Positions 26,280 through 40,060 of a DNA stretch of 64,000 nucleotides are shown piece after piece. Position 1 is the first letter of the stretch. Each line of letters opens with the position of its first letter. Below the pieces are notes generated by a model. The model saw only the letters and a list, made by a program, of their open reading frames with translations. It ran no database searches and was not told the DNA's origin. Source of the stretch: Paragordius varius (lineage: Eukaryota > Nematomorpha); assembly GCA_964247055.1 (NCBI GenBank), contig OZ176054.1:2232001-2296000 (forward strand). The letters are read 5' to 3'. The position numbers and the translations under genes were made by a program.

Positions 26280-27254
26280 TCATTGCTTTAAGAATTTATG
26301 GTTTTAGGAGCGCGCATTCCATCTTAACAACAAATTATTCAAATCTCTTTAGAGTTATTTTGGAAAAGGGCGACAAAAATTAATTTTTACATTTTCTTTT
26401 GATTTGTGCGCAAGACGCAATTTTAAAAAGACGCCAAAGTAAAAAATCATATTTTCTAATAAATTTTTTGTGGAATTCTATTTTTTCTAATATATTCTTT
26501 CTTTTCTTGTGACATGCTTGCATAGCTTTTTAAATAAATTAGAGTTAATTATTGATAAAATGATTTATAAAAAAATATAACATTACAAAAGATTCTTAAA
26601 TATATATACAAATATTATTACATCAAAAGAATTGTTAAAATTAAAATATAATGTGGCGTTTTTTCCCAATATTGTCTCACAGCTACACTTAAGTCAATAG
26701 TTTATTCATATGGGTATAGAGGGTGGCATATACAGACCAGGGAATTCGGAATATATAGAAAAAAACCGCATTTTTTTCCCCTTAACAAATGCTTTGAAGT
26801 TTAGAAAAGCATTTTTACATCAAAGAAGCCACACAACTATAAACTTCATAATAATAATAATAATGATTTATATATTTATTTGATTAATAAAAAATTTATG
26901 CGATTCTCTCAAATCAATGCTTCTTTGTTTTTTGTTCTTATTTTCGAGAAAATAGTTTATAAAAATTTTGTCATTTCTTCTAAAGATGTTCAGGGTATCA
27001 TTAATTTTCATTATCTACTATTAGGTTAATCCAATTCGGATTCGATTGCTAAACTATTTTATTTTATATATAATGAATAACCACATAAGGTCATTTTGAT
27101 ATTTTTAATTGGCTAAAAGGGTATATGATTAATTTACAAGTCTGTTTGTTGCTATGTAAGAGATTTTTTATTTTATTAGTTTCGTATTTAACACTGTATT
27201 TTTTCTCCAAACTTTCGAAAATGTAACTAATAAAAACGAAAAATTATCATTTCC
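22143..27254. other. Non-coding stretch with a microsatellite
   Basis: No coding region or RNA gene was recognised over 5 kb. A (TA)n run lies at 26245-26276. Sequence around 27198-27250 (TTTTCTCCAAACTTTCGAAAATGTAAC) resembles stretches near 61265 and 61678, so a dispersed repeat is likely, but its limits are unclear. Confidence 0.4.
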
Positions 27255-27970
27255 TATAAAAGTCCCGTTTGTTGAATGAAAAGGGGCATTGCCATGTAGC
27301 AAAATCACTTTGCAGGCGTTCTGGCGAATTAGTCGTTTTTCGATCAATGCATGGTTTAAGTTGATCCTTTGTTGGCGATAGGGTTCTGTATAAACGGTTT
27401 GGGTTTTAAAGGTTCTTTTTCATAATACACAATATCGCTCGGGTCCTATCAGACGCAGATCACTATCATGCTAATGGACTCGCTTGGCAAGGTAAAAGTT
27501 AGGATTTTCCCGCTTTAGAATATCAAAATAAAGCCGTTTCTCATCTTACCAATTCAATGCGAAAATTTTCGTGACGCTGAAGCAGGATTTCACAGGCCAG
27601 TTTGCAATTTTCGATTCGACCTTCATTCCAATGTGTGACACCTATTTACCGAGTTTGTTGGTCTTTCAATTGCTCGTCGACATCCATTAATTGTTTTTTG
27701 TAATGTATATATATATATATATATATATAATACTCCCCCCAATTGATGTTAAGTTTGAGTTTCTATAACTCATGCACTGCGGTTTGACAGTTGTCTGGTC
27801 TCTACCAGAGTTACAATCTTTCACAGGAAATCACAACTTAAGTATTTCAAAACCATGTGTCGCGTGTGTAAATCGATAGAGCATGTTCACATATGTTTTT
27901 GCCCGAAAACAAACTCAACAACCTTTTTTCTGATGTATGGCAATGCGTGCCTCAAATCGTTTTTAGGCAT
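27255..27970 (-). pseudogene. Tc1/mariner-family transposase relic, copy 2
   Basis: The minus strand from ATG 27970 reads MPKNDLRHALPYIRKKVVE, a typical mariner start. Further on are AIERPTNSVNR, HALIEKRLIRQ and the VILLHGNAP block, where active enzymes have a DN pair. It is related to the relic at 10100-11060 but independently decayed. The transposase reading is interrupted by a (TA)n run at 27706-27731. The C-terminal part is missing below about 27255. Inactive. Confidence 0.75.
27706..27731. repeat. (TA)n microsatellite inside mariner copy 2
   Basis: In mariner copy 1 the same place reads GTATTATATATATCACAAA (about 10336). Here the short TATATATA of the transposase has grown to about 13 repeats. 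Confidence 0.85.
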
Positions 27971-30900
27971 AAATTCAACTTAATTACTGAATGATAAAAA
28001 TAAGCCTCTAGTTGGTGAATTTAGCTGCTATGGGTGTCGTTAAATGTCATTTGAACAAAATGGGGTTTTTAAATTAATGATCTGCATACTTTTCTCTGAC
28101 GTCTTATCTTTGTTAGGCCGGTAATAACTTGTCATTTGAAAAAAAACTAGATATTAATTGTAATACTAATTTAATTTGAATTTTTAGTCATTAAAGGGTC
28201 TTGATGCGGATAATGAGCCATGCAATTTCCTCACAATCAGGGTTGTCAGGGCGGTGTACTGCCAAGTACAAAGCTATAATATCATGATTAAAATATTCCT
28301 TAACCAAGCATTTATATCCATTTTTTAATCGTTTTTATGGGTATCATCCCCTAAAAGTAATTTAAATCGTGGAGAAGCCCAAAATTTTAACGGGTTTTAC
28401 TCTTTATGCTTTGTGTTTATGATTAATTTTTACTTGTTACATCATTTATTAAATATAATAATTTTATGCATGGCCAAAATTTGGTTTTATTCCATATTAT
28501 AAATATCACCTACATTTATCAGGCATAAATATCGATATTTTAATTTATTTAAATTAAAAATTTTAAAAGATCGTTTTTTATCTTAAAAACTCATTATTTC
28601 TACAGTTTTATATTTATATTTGGATACATATCTTTTAGCCTTTTTTGCTTCAAAAATTTTAGATTCAATGAATTTAGGTGCACTAAAAAGCTATATTTTG
28701 CTTTGTTATTTAGAGTTCGATTTTAATATTTTTTGAGATCATGTCTTTTGATTTGGTTTTTTTTGAAAGTTTTTATATGATAAATATAATTTTTGCGTAA
28801 TTAAACCGTTTAATAATTAACTGTATTTCATAATGATATTTTAATTGTATAATAATTGGTATCATACCTAAGTTATAGATCATTTTTCTTTGAAAATTTC
28901 AAAAATAATTGATTTGGCATTTGATGTTAGATGAAATATGACTTAAATGGTAAGTTTCTGATTAAGTATTTTTTTAAAGCCTAAATGTTTCTTACTAACG
29001 TTTTTCAGTTTCAAATGGTGTGGTCATTTGTGTCGCTTTGACAAAAACTTCTAAAAGACATGATGTTTAAAAAAATCGTTTCGTTTTTTAAAATCCTTTA
29101 AAATTGAAAATCAAAAAACCATTTTTTTTTTAATAAAAGTAATATTAATAATAACAATAATTTTTTTCAATTATATTTACAAATTTTGTGATGTTTGTAA
29201 AACAACAAACAAGCGATGACGATTTTTTTTGAAATTTTCTTTTGATCTGGTGATGATGAGACATAGGATAAGTGCTTAAGTTTATTTTTTAATTTATATA
29301 GTGTAAAAATCAACCAGCAACTTTTAATTTAAGTGTGTGTATGTTAGTCAAAAATTTAGAAATAGATTTTGGCGTTCAAAAATTTATGTAACTGCGGAAA
29401 AGAAATGTTTTTTAGGATTTTTTTTCAAAAAAAATTTTGTTGCTTTTGTCAACATTCTTTGACATATTCACCGTTAATTATTTCTCTTTTATAAATTTCC
29501 ATGTAATGAAAATGTAAACGAAAATGATGCCTACATTTTGTTAAGTGTCTTATAAGTAAAAAAAATAACGCTTGGTAGGGTTTAAAGACAAAAATTTTTA
29601 ATTAAAATTAATTTACACGTACGTATGTTAAGGGAAAATTTTGAAGTGTGTATTAAATAATATACTGTATGGTAGTTTCATACAGATTTTATGACACATT
29701 ACATATTTTTGAGTTGGTTTCAGTGAAATTTTAATAATCAAAGTGGTTAATAAAGGTCTACTATATAATTTTGTAAATATTTTTTATTGTTGTTTAAATA
29801 TGGGTTAAGAAAATGTTTCATATAATCAACTGATGATACCGCTAATCATGTAAAAGAGTTACCCTGAATTTATTATTTAAAATTGATTAAAAAAAATTTA
29901 TAGGTACATTTGAGTGGTTATGTGATAGACCGTATATTAAAATATAAATTAATATGAATATTATTGGGTATGGCGAAAACCCTACAAAAACACTAACGGT
30001 TGTTCTTAACCAATTTTGAAAAATCGCAGTTAAAGGCTCAAAAATTATAACTCAAACCAAATGCTAAATAAAAACCTACTTCTGGATCACATAAAATGAG
30101 AATTTCTAGACTTGGAACCCTTTCACATTTAAAAATTATTTTGGGAATCTTTTAGGCCAGATTTTAGGGGATATTAGCTTTAAAAATCATTTCTCTTAAA
30201 AGATTACATGTGCCATAATACTTAAGTGTTTATGTATCATTATTTATGAAGAAATACTTTTAAGCTATTGCAAATCTTGCTTAACAAAATTTAGTATCCA
30301 TATCCTTAAATAATCCATTTATTTTGCCTGCCTCACCATATTTATCACAAGCAATTTTAATTTGCTCGTCTCTATAATTAACAAGAAATGAAAAACAAGG
30401 TATACCTGTCTATTTTTGTGTTAAAAATATTTTTGGTAGGTTAAGAGGTCTAAAAGCATTTTCTTATAAATAATTCATTATCATTATTTTATATTAAGTT
30501 TTATCTATAATTGTCATTGAAGGTTCGTCTTAAAAGCTTTTATTCCAGCTAGCATTTATAATTACAACCTTTCTCATATAATTTATTTATATTAGGTATT
30601 TATAAATTCAAATTATACCATCTTTTCTCAAACTTGTCAAATGTAATTATTAATTTTCTGATGTACAATCTTAATTTATCTCTATTTTCACTCATATTAA
30701 TTACCACATTACTTTATTTTGTATGTTAACTCGATTGTCAAAGGCAAAATTCTAAACATATTTCGGAATATAGGACTTTCTTAAACGTATCCATAAAAGC
30801 TTATTTTTAGCTATTAAAAATTTATTTTCCAATTTAAACATGATCGAAAATCTTTTACGAATCGATCAAACATATCTGTTGGTTTAGTATTGGCCAAATT

Positions 30901-31880
30901 TTTTAAACTATAAGTAGGTTTTATAACTATTTTTGCGTTACGCTATTATATATATATATACTGATTACAGAAAATATTATGATAATATATATTGAAAAAT
31001 GTATTTGAGTATACAGAGTGTATTATTTTTGCGTTTTGGATTTATTTAAATATGACATTGGTATTTTTATTTATGAATATCAAATATTTTGTGCATATTT
31101 TTGTAAAAAGCTATGCCATTTTTGCAAGAAACCGTATCGCGCGGATGTGGTTAATACGTAAAACGGCGCGATTGCGCCTTCAAATTTCTAAATATAATTT
31201 GTAATCAAAAAATTCAAAAATAAGTTAAAAATTTGTTTGTAATTAAATAGCTCTATTAATACGTGATTGTTAATCAGCTGTTTTAATATAGGTCGCTGAA
31301 ATATCTAAAATTTGAACGCTTTTGATACAAAAAATCTTTCAATTATAGTTATAACTCTTTTTATTATTAATATCCACAAGTAAATTTCATAAGAAAAACA
31401 CCTTTCAAAATTAATATCATTATTTTAAACAACATTTTTCGTTAATTCTAAAAAGAACAAATGTTTAATCATAAGTTTTAATGTCAGCGACAAGATTTAA
31501 AAATGTCATTTTAATATTTGATATGCTGTATATTTGATTCTACCCATTTTAATGCTGATTTATCGTTCCGTTTCCTCGAAATACCCCAAAGTTGATTTGG
31601 CACCGAAAGCGTTTTTGTTTACAGTTATAATCCTTGCTTATGGGGAAAAACTTTAATTTCTTAACAGCCAGTAAATCATATTTTAGTTTTAAACAATGTT
31701 TGCTTTGTGCTACTATAGGAGCTATAAAAAATGTTTAATTACCACCCGTGCTCTTACCACTTAAAAATTAAACACAGCTGCGGTTGATGTTATATAAATT
31801 TTTGTGATTATTAATTAAAGATTACAAAAAATATAGCATTTTAGCCACATCATATGGGCGCATTTATATTTGCATAGAAT
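27971..31880. other. Non-coding stretch
   Basis: Apart from the probable 5' flank of the mariner relic (to about 28130), nothing is recognisable here. The 70-codon open frame at 30992-31204 is low in complexity and has no family resemblance. Confidence 0.4.
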
Positions 31881-32149
31881 ATGTATTGTGCCAACGCCTT
31901 TCCGCTATTTGACCATAGATAGTTTGGCCAGGAGCCCCCAGAAAACAGTTACAGATCGATCATGTATAAAATCAAGCAAACTGCGCAGTGCTTTCACAAG
32001 TAGTCTTCATTGTTCGATAGGTTTAAAATAATTTAAACCTATTCGGTTCAGATCAATTTATTTAAAACACTCCTAATTTATCATGCGAGATTAGCCATAT
32101 AACTTAACAAGGCGGTGAAAGACGAACTCCATTAAAAATAATAGAAGCA

Positions 32150-33760
32150 AAATATTAATTCCAAAGTTAGTTCACGAACATTAGTACTTTGGCGGTATAA
32201 TCTCCATGCGCCCTGTAGATGCCAGAAAATCAATCGCTATAATGAGATAGGAGGTGGTCAATTATTTATTGTGTTGGATCTACAGGGATGCACATCCACT
32301 TTCAGGTAAGGAAATCACTATAACCGTTTTTACATATCTATGCACATCGGCAATTTTTGATGTACGACTTCCATTTCTAGCTCACTGCAACATTTGAGCG
32401 GCTGATGGGCGTTTTACAAAGTATAATGGCAATAAGGACGGGATATTGGACGATCTAATAGGCAAGAATAATCTTAAAACCCGAAAACGTCGGTTAAGAT
32501 TTAGCAACTTTAAAGCTACCCGGGACTAATAAATTTGTGTTGTTTCATGACAAGGGCCTTTCAAACGGAATTACAAATAACCATTTGATTTGAAATTCAT
32601 AAACTGTTTTGATTGATAATCAACAACTTATCATCTAAATCGAAACCGTCGAGGCTAAAAAAACGCAGATGGCGTGGGACGATATCGGCTCCTATCATGC
32701 CTTCCCAAATGCTACGATTTAGAAATTGAATATTTGCCAGGGGGAAGTGATGTAGTCGCAGTTGCTTTATAACTACTGCATTTACCACAACTCAGGGGAA
32801 CAAGGAGCCTTGAGAACGTGCTTAAGAAGCATCACTCTAGTAGATTATCCACCAAAGATTTTCGATTAGTGATCAAATTGTGACGTACAAATTTTAATGA
32901 TACTTCCCGAGCGCCAAGAGGCCATTACCTTTTAAAACGAAGCTAAAATATGGGGGTATATCATTGTATTTTAATAGCGATAGAAAAATCATTATCATAC
33001 CGAAATAATAAATTCGATTGTATTTGTTTCACACCAGTCATCCTGGAATGGTAGTGATCAAGTAATGAATGCGGGTATATGGGAAGTAAATATTGAAAAC
33101 AAATTAATGCAGTGTGAAGATACCAAATAACCTAGGACCTTACCCGGAATAACAAGATATTTGCTCACGTTAAAGATCCTGGCAAAGGGTACACATTAAT
33201 TTTGCAGGACCTCATTGATGCAAATCGGTGATGCCAAGAAGTTGTGGTGTTGGCAAGGGTTAATAAAACACAATGAACGTGTTCAATGCATTCAGGGTTT
33301 GAATTCTGGACACATACTGTTGGAAGATCACGGTTTTTGATTAACGTATAATCAGTTTCAAGCGGTTCTTTTAGGAACGCAGTATCAGTCACAAATTAAC
33401 GTCACCGTTTCCCCGCAGTCAAAATGATTAGTTTAAAAAAATAGAATAATATAAAACAAAAAGCAAGAGGATCGGATAAAAAATCCAGTTTTGAGAGATG
33501 CCCTCACCGCATGCCGGGCGAATTCACAGGGTGAGGTCTTTGGGTTTTGCATGGGATCTCAAAAGGATTTTGGAACTTCTTATAAGGGCACACAGAAGAA
33601 CCAAAGGACTGAACATAACAAATTAACGGCTTATAAGCCTATGATAAAAACTAATTCTAGTTTGGTTAAGACCAGAAAAAGCGATGCGACAGATTTTAGG
33701 ATACGGTTTTTATCGCAATTCAGGTCAGAAAACACAGGACACTCCGCTAAAGGTTAAAGA
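32150..33760 (+). mobile_element. Ty3/gypsy LTR-retrotransposon fossil (pol region)
   Basis: A more GC-balanced island. On the + strand it shows, in order, reverse transcriptase remnants (TFERLMGVLQ near 32390-32420), the end of RNase H (a LEIEYLPG block near 32730) and integrase remnants (SHPGMV near 33035; VHINFAGP near 33187-33210). This order and these motifs are those of Ty3/gypsy pol. No gag, protease or long terminal repeats were recognised, so limits are approximate. It is heavily broken throughout and looks old; no long open frame of the element survives. Confidence 0.7.
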
Positions 33761-35574
33761 AAAATATATTTTTGCATTTTAAATTTTTGTTACATGTCAT
33801 TCTTTTTAAATATAATAAATTAATGGTTGCCTCCTTTTACCATAATTATTTGTATTAAACAGATTAAAGATAGTCATAGACATTCATAGCATATGGTTTG
33901 TTAAATTTGGGTCTGGTATGTTTTGAGAGAATCAATTTTAAATTAAGTAAATTTTTTCCGCTTTCGGCATCCAGAAATCGGTAACTAACACCTTCAAAAT
34001 TATTTAAGGAACTAAAACAGGTCAAACAGTTGATCTGTATTTTTTCCATAACATTTTAAGTAGAAAGCCTTAATTAATACTTAGAATATCGGGTTAGTAG
34101 AAAAATTAAAAGATAAAATGTAGCTTAAATTTCAAAATTATATAGAAAAAACGCTTTTGGTTTTGCAAATATAAATATAAAATTATGACAAATCCTCCCG
34201 TTAAAATCTTAGAAATAAATTATGCCAACTTTAGTATACCATAAAATTACTTTTTTACTTAATTACAAACCTACTTTTTCACTAATCGTCGCTAATAAAA
34301 TAATTTAATCAATTATTATTATAACTCTACATTTCAGACTTTATCATGAGAACCACATGAAATTTATAAGTGGATTGTAACTTAACCGTGATCCCTCATA
34401 CTTTTATACATTTACCGACCACCAAATTAGGAATTGAAAGAATTAAAACTGCAAAATTTTATTTTTTATAAAAAAAATGGTTGAATCACATTATTTTGTA
34501 CCATAAATGTTAGACAAATTTAACTTTTATACGCTTATGTATAGTTCATTGGGTCTTTTAATTTATAAATCTAATCTCTATCGAAAATATATTAATTTAA
34601 CGCATTTTTCTTGCCGCTCTTAACTAAGTTTATTTTTCATTTCTTTTATGATTTAATAATAATAATATTTGGCAGGCACACTTGTAAAAACAAACCACTT
34701 GTTAGCTATAGGATAAAAGAAAATAGTCTCTCTTGGTATCTTTATTTCTTCTGAAAAATCCTTTGTAATAAAAAAATTCTTATCATCGCCAATAAATCTT
34801 GTTTCGTTTTGTGTGCAGGATTTCCTTTTGATTTTTTAGCTCTAAAGATATCTATAATTAAATTTTTCATTTTTTTTCTTTGATATAAAATATTTATATA
34901 TATATACATCATATAAAATATCAATTCATTTACAATATGAAATATTATCAGATGTGATAGATAAGTCGGAAAAGGAGATAAGGAAAGGAAATATAAATTA
35001 ATTTTTTTGAAAATAAGATTACTGAAGCAGTATAAAGGAGCGAACGCGCAATCCCAAAAACCATAATAAATTTAATCTGCCCGTGTCTTTTGTATTGGTT
35101 AAAGAATTGTACTAATTTTTTTTAAAGCGTAAATTTTTTATTTTATTTAAAAAAATTAAATGCTTTCGCTTGTTGGTTTTGGAGACATCAAAGAAATTGT
35201 TGGATATTTTCTGCTGCTTTTGAACGAAAGCCAAAGAAATTCCTTTCACTTGGTTTGACAGGCTATTGAGAGCTATAAATCTTTTTGGTGTACTTCTGTA
35301 TGTGTTTTTGTAAGTTGTGCGCTACTCTGCGCATATTGGAATAATAATTTTATGCCTCATTCTTTATTTGTAAATGGGTTTTGAATCTAATTTGAACAAA
35401 TATCGAGAAATAAATATTTGGTGGCTGGTATTTTTAAAAATATAAAATGATGTAACTGTTCTTAAAAGGTAATAAAATCAAAAATTGGAAATAAACGGAT
35501 TTACAAGTTTTTTAGATTTATAAACAGCGTTCAAGATTTGGGGTATAAAAAATTACCTGATAAAATATATATAT
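33761..35574. other. Non-coding stretch
   Basis: No family was recognised. A 61-codon minus-strand frame at 33864-34049 (starts MEKIQINCLTC) has fairly balanced composition but no resemblance I can name, and I do not call it a gene. The rest is A+T-rich filler. Confidence 0.35.
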
Positions 35575-36690
35575 TGTTATAGGAAAAGATATCCAGATAT
35601 CCTGATGCTTTTGGTTTTGGCTCTTATTAGTGATTTAAGATAGTTATTTACACTTTGTGGTAAGAGCTCATATCAGAAAATGGCAAAATTTGCCACATTT
35701 TTTTAAATAAAATCTTTTTGGTGACAGTTATTCCAAAAAACATCATCAAAATATATTATAAACTACATATATAAAGCAAAAAATATTTTCTAAAAAATAT
35801 GATTTTAGATGTGGGCTCCAAAAGTATCAAGATTTTTGCGGCCCCTTTGAATAAACGCATAAATGCCGGAATCACACGATAAAATTTTAAATATATGCTA
35901 AATGATATCAACTGAAAATATTAATTAAAAATGCAAACTTTTTTCAAAAAACAAATTTTTAAAAAAAATTTGAAGCTTACTTCATACTATTTTAAGTCAT
36001 GAACAGGGTTAAAAACGCTTTAATATTATAAAAACTATTTTCTATATAATTCGACGATGCTGAACATTTTTGTTGATTCAAAAATTTAATTTAAATGTTA
36101 CCTGAATTTTTGGTGCATTTTTGTAAAAAGCACATTTAATTTTAACATAAATTTGAAGACGAAAATATTTAATTAAAATGAAGTGATACAATTGTTGGGC
36201 AATGTTAAATTACATACAAATAGTATTATAATGTATTAAAGCGTTTTAAACCCTGTCCATCATGTCAAAAATATTTGAAGTTCTTCAATAAAATTTTGCT
36301 AAAAATAAATTTTTGATAAAGTGCATTTTTAAAAATATTTTTAGTTGATATCAAAATTTAACATATATTAAAAATTTTAATCGCGCGATTCCTGCATTTT
36401 TGCGTTTATTTTAAGATGACTAGCCCATTTTAGAAGAGCAAAAATATTTGGGACTTTCCGAGCACATATCTAAAAACATTTTTTTGGGAAATTTGCTTTT
36501 TAAATAGAGTTAATGATATATTTTAGTGCTAATTTAGACTCTTATCTTCACCAAAAAAATTATTGAAATAAATATGCGCAAATTTAGCCATATCCCGATA
36601 TGGAGCACTTACTACAGTGTAAATTACTTACCTTGATAAGTATGATACATTTTTTCTATCAGTATATATATTATTTATCAGGTTATTTTT
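35575..36690. repeat. Foldback (palindromic) repeat element
   Basis: Two arms, about 35575-35925 and 36345-36690, are imperfect inverted copies of each other. GATGTGGGCTCC...AAACGCATAAATGCCGGAATC in the left arm matches, reversed, GATTCCTGCATTTTTGCG and CCGAGCACATATC in the right. The spacer is about 420 bp. Right-arm-like sequence recurs at about 49400-49920 and 56450-57140, always with the GCATTTTTGCGTTTATTTTA-like core. No open reading frame is present, so it is a non-autonomous foldback or MITE-like family. Confidence 0.7.
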
Positions 36691-39470
36691 TGTGAATGCT
36701 TAATAGGTTAAACATTTTTTAGTTTTTTCTAGAGTTAAATGGCTTGATGAGATAGAACTAACATATGCCTACCAATTATTACAAAATATATGCTGTCAAA
36801 ATGGAATCAAAAGCATATATATAACAGCACCTTTTATATTATACAACTAAAAGGCCGAAGAATGCATATTTTTTATATTAGCCTGATATCTTAGATCTTT
36901 AAATTACTAAAAAGCGGGTAAAAAATTACAATGGGCATGGAATGATAAAAGGGATAAGTCTCAAACGATAGTACCTTTACTTCGAAATTGTTGCTTATAG
37001 GTAAGCATCGATATTACAAAAGTTAAGCCAAACGAAATCCCTTACATATATTTCCATTTATGATCAATTTTTATTCGAATTAAATTTATTTAGTCATAAT
37101 AGTATAATATTTGGATGTATCACCAATTATGTTGGGCGCATATTTTACTACTGCGGTTGGTTTAAAATATTTGTCAATTAATACAAAATGTCTACAAATT
37201 TCACCTTTATGGCAATAGATGGTGGGTTTTAAGTTGGCTTGTCATGTTTAAAATTTGATAAATATTAAATTCTTGAGAATAGGAAAATAAAAAACCTATA
37301 TCTAAAAATAAAAGAATAAAATTTTTTTTAAAACTATAATTATCTATGCGCAATGAATTTTTGTTATTTAAACCAAATTTTATAATAGATAGTGTTAAAA
37401 ATATTTTACTCGAGAATATAAACTCTACATCAAGAGAATGTCTACAAAAACAATCAAACTAAAACACAATGCCTGATCTTGTTTATAATATTGCATATGT
37501 TGTACATTTAAAAATGCGTTTTTTTAAAAACCATGCCTTTTATACAAGTTTGATTAAAATAAATTTAGAATTTTGGCTTACCATATTATCCCATATGTCA
37601 AAGGCTTAGACATATTTTTAAAATTAATACTATCGGAATTATAGGACATATTGATATTGAAGGAAACATCTGGCAATTTAGTAAAGACCTATGTTTGAAA
37701 ACTAAAGTTCTTATGATAATATTATAGATTATAGAAACGTATTTATTGTATTCGCTATATTTAATAAATTTAACATCAAAAAGCCCTTTATATATTAAGT
37801 TCATATTAAAATAATATTCAGGTCCGCATATAACAATTATATCAATATATCAGACAATGGTAAGTTTAATGCAACAGTAAAATGGTCAAACATTCTAAAA
37901 TTTGAAAATACAGCTACAATATACGGTACACAGGGTCGTATTAAAGTATAATTCTTTATTTTTAATTTCAGTTACATTCTCCTTTTTGGCTCCCCTATAT
38001 TATGACAGTTAATAACGATTTCTTTGAATATCCCAAATTAGGTTATAATGATAATGTGTCATACACCCAACAAGAAATGAATTCATGCAAAGAATTGGGT
38101 ATTTTATATTTTCGTATCTACTAAATATATGGTAAACGGCTCTAAAATAAAATCGAAACAAATAAGTCTAGATATTTTGTAGACGTGTTATCCTTATAAT
38201 ATGTGGGGGTATATAGTACGTAATTAACTAGTAACGAAATAATTATTTCAACAAAAATTACTACCGGATGCAAATTCATTTGCAATTAACTTTTTAAAAT
38301 AAAATCATTTATCTTTTTATAGTTATAACTCCAAATACAGTAAGGATAAACCAAGGGCACTTATTAACTTTTTTGCCATAAACATTATATTTAACCATGA
38401 TTTATCATTTATACCGATAAAATTGGTTGATTCATTATTACACATAATTAGGACTAAATTATCTTTTGCAGTACTAAAGTTTTATTTCTAACCCTTACGT
38501 AATCTTTTTAATTTACCATTTAAATATAAGTTTCAAGATATTTTTCATTCATATTTATTATTTGTACTTATAGCATGCATATTATTGTATAGGACTTTTA
38601 GAATCTCCTAATTTTAAACACCAAACATATACCACAATCACTCAACTAATCGATGAAATAATGCACGAAATCAATAGAAATTCGGAAAAACTATAAAATA
38701 TTTTTATTTTGTTTATATGTTAATTAATTTTATATCAAATGAAATTGGTTATAAAATGTAGGCATTTTGGAATAATAATCTTGAACAAAAAAACATTTTT
38801 AAAAATGGTTTCCTTCCAGAACTGCGTCTTAAAACAACAATATTTAAATTTGGTAAAAAATATTTTGTATTGTAATTTAACATTTAAAATAATTTACAAT
38901 TATTTAAATACTAAAAGTAATACATAGCTTACAAAAAATATTTGCATTGTGTGGGTAATAAAATCGAAAATAAAACAGTGAGACAGAAATAATAATTTTA
39001 TAAACAAAAGATGATGGAGTCAGAACCCAACACTTTTTGTTTTTTTGCCGGTTCCGAAAACGGTTCTAGTTTCTATCATATAAAATTTTTGGGTTAATTT
39101 TGTTAAAATTTTACCTAATTGATTATTAAAAATGTGTTTAAAAGGATACAACCTCTATGGGCCCAGAGACCTAACTGAGTGTTTTTAATCCTTTATCTTT
39201 TTAAATCAACTTTTTTTGATATATTTGGTTTATCATCTTAAAGTTCCCTGCTACTGTATCGTTATGACTTCAGGAAACGTTAACTAATTGATGTCGTAAA
39301 AACATTTATCGCAAATATTTGCGGATATGGTTTAAATAGAAATAATATGTTTTAATAAAAATTAAAATCCTTAATTACCAATCAGTATAATAGTTAAAAA
39401 CAACTAAAACTGTTTTTTTTTTCAAACAAAACAATATTTTATCATCTAAACAATATCGCGCACCTTTTAA
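36691..39470. other. Non-coding stretch
   Basis: Nothing was recognised. A few short open frames are low-complexity. Near 39040 the GGTTCCGAAAACGGTTCTAG motif resembles sequence near 12330 and 50520-50640, possibly ends of another decayed transposon family. Confidence 0.35.
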
Positions 39471-40060
39471 CGAATGGTAGTATGAAAAAGGCTAAAGCGT
39501 CGACCATGATGGCGCCATATTGAATCATTTATGCCGATGATCTTTAAATAAAGCCAACAAACGAAAACGACCTGATATAAAAAATTAGCTTATGGAATTT
39601 GTTTTACGAACCTTTAAGCTTAAACTAAATTTCTCTAATCTGCCTTCTCTAAGTATCCTAGCAGCTTATTTGAATTATAAGTCAAATCTAACTCGGTGCG
39701 CTTTAATCAATTAAATTCCCTTCTACTCAGACTCAAACCTCTTCAATAAAACTCCCTTTGCTTATGTAATCTGATAATACAGGTGGTGGATCGGCTCGTT
39801 CCTAAATTAATATCACATTGAAAATAGAAATATCGTCAAACTAAAAGCATGTCTCCAACTATCTGTTCCATACTTACTTAGGCTCAGAAACCTAGCCAAT
39901 GTCAAAATTAATCAAAACTTCTACACGCTTAATCCAAATTATTGTAATATTATTTGCAATCCAAGTTACATCGAAACTACAAATTCATACTATGCCATTT
40001 GCACTTTAAGAGTGTCCTTATAAACCTCTAGTTGGTCCTTTAACTATTTTGCTTTGTTTG
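39471..40060 (+). pseudogene. LINE relic (reverse transcriptase end and C-terminal cysteine motif)
   Basis: The + strand contains the catalytic-core signature IIYADDL (39524-39544) of non-LTR reverse transcriptases. About 400 bases later comes CNIICNPSYIETTNSYYAIC (around 39950-40010), which resembles the C-x-C...ETT-x-H...C motif at the end of many LINE ORF2 proteins, with the histidine replaced. Stops interrupt the reading throughout. The 5' part, endonuclease and tail are not recognised. This is a short, old, 5'-truncated or internally deleted copy. Confidence 0.5.

Noticed and set aside
32597-33392. Minus-strand frames of 63 and 75 codons
   Set aside because: They are antisense to a Ty3/gypsy fossil whose recognisable motifs are on the plus strand.
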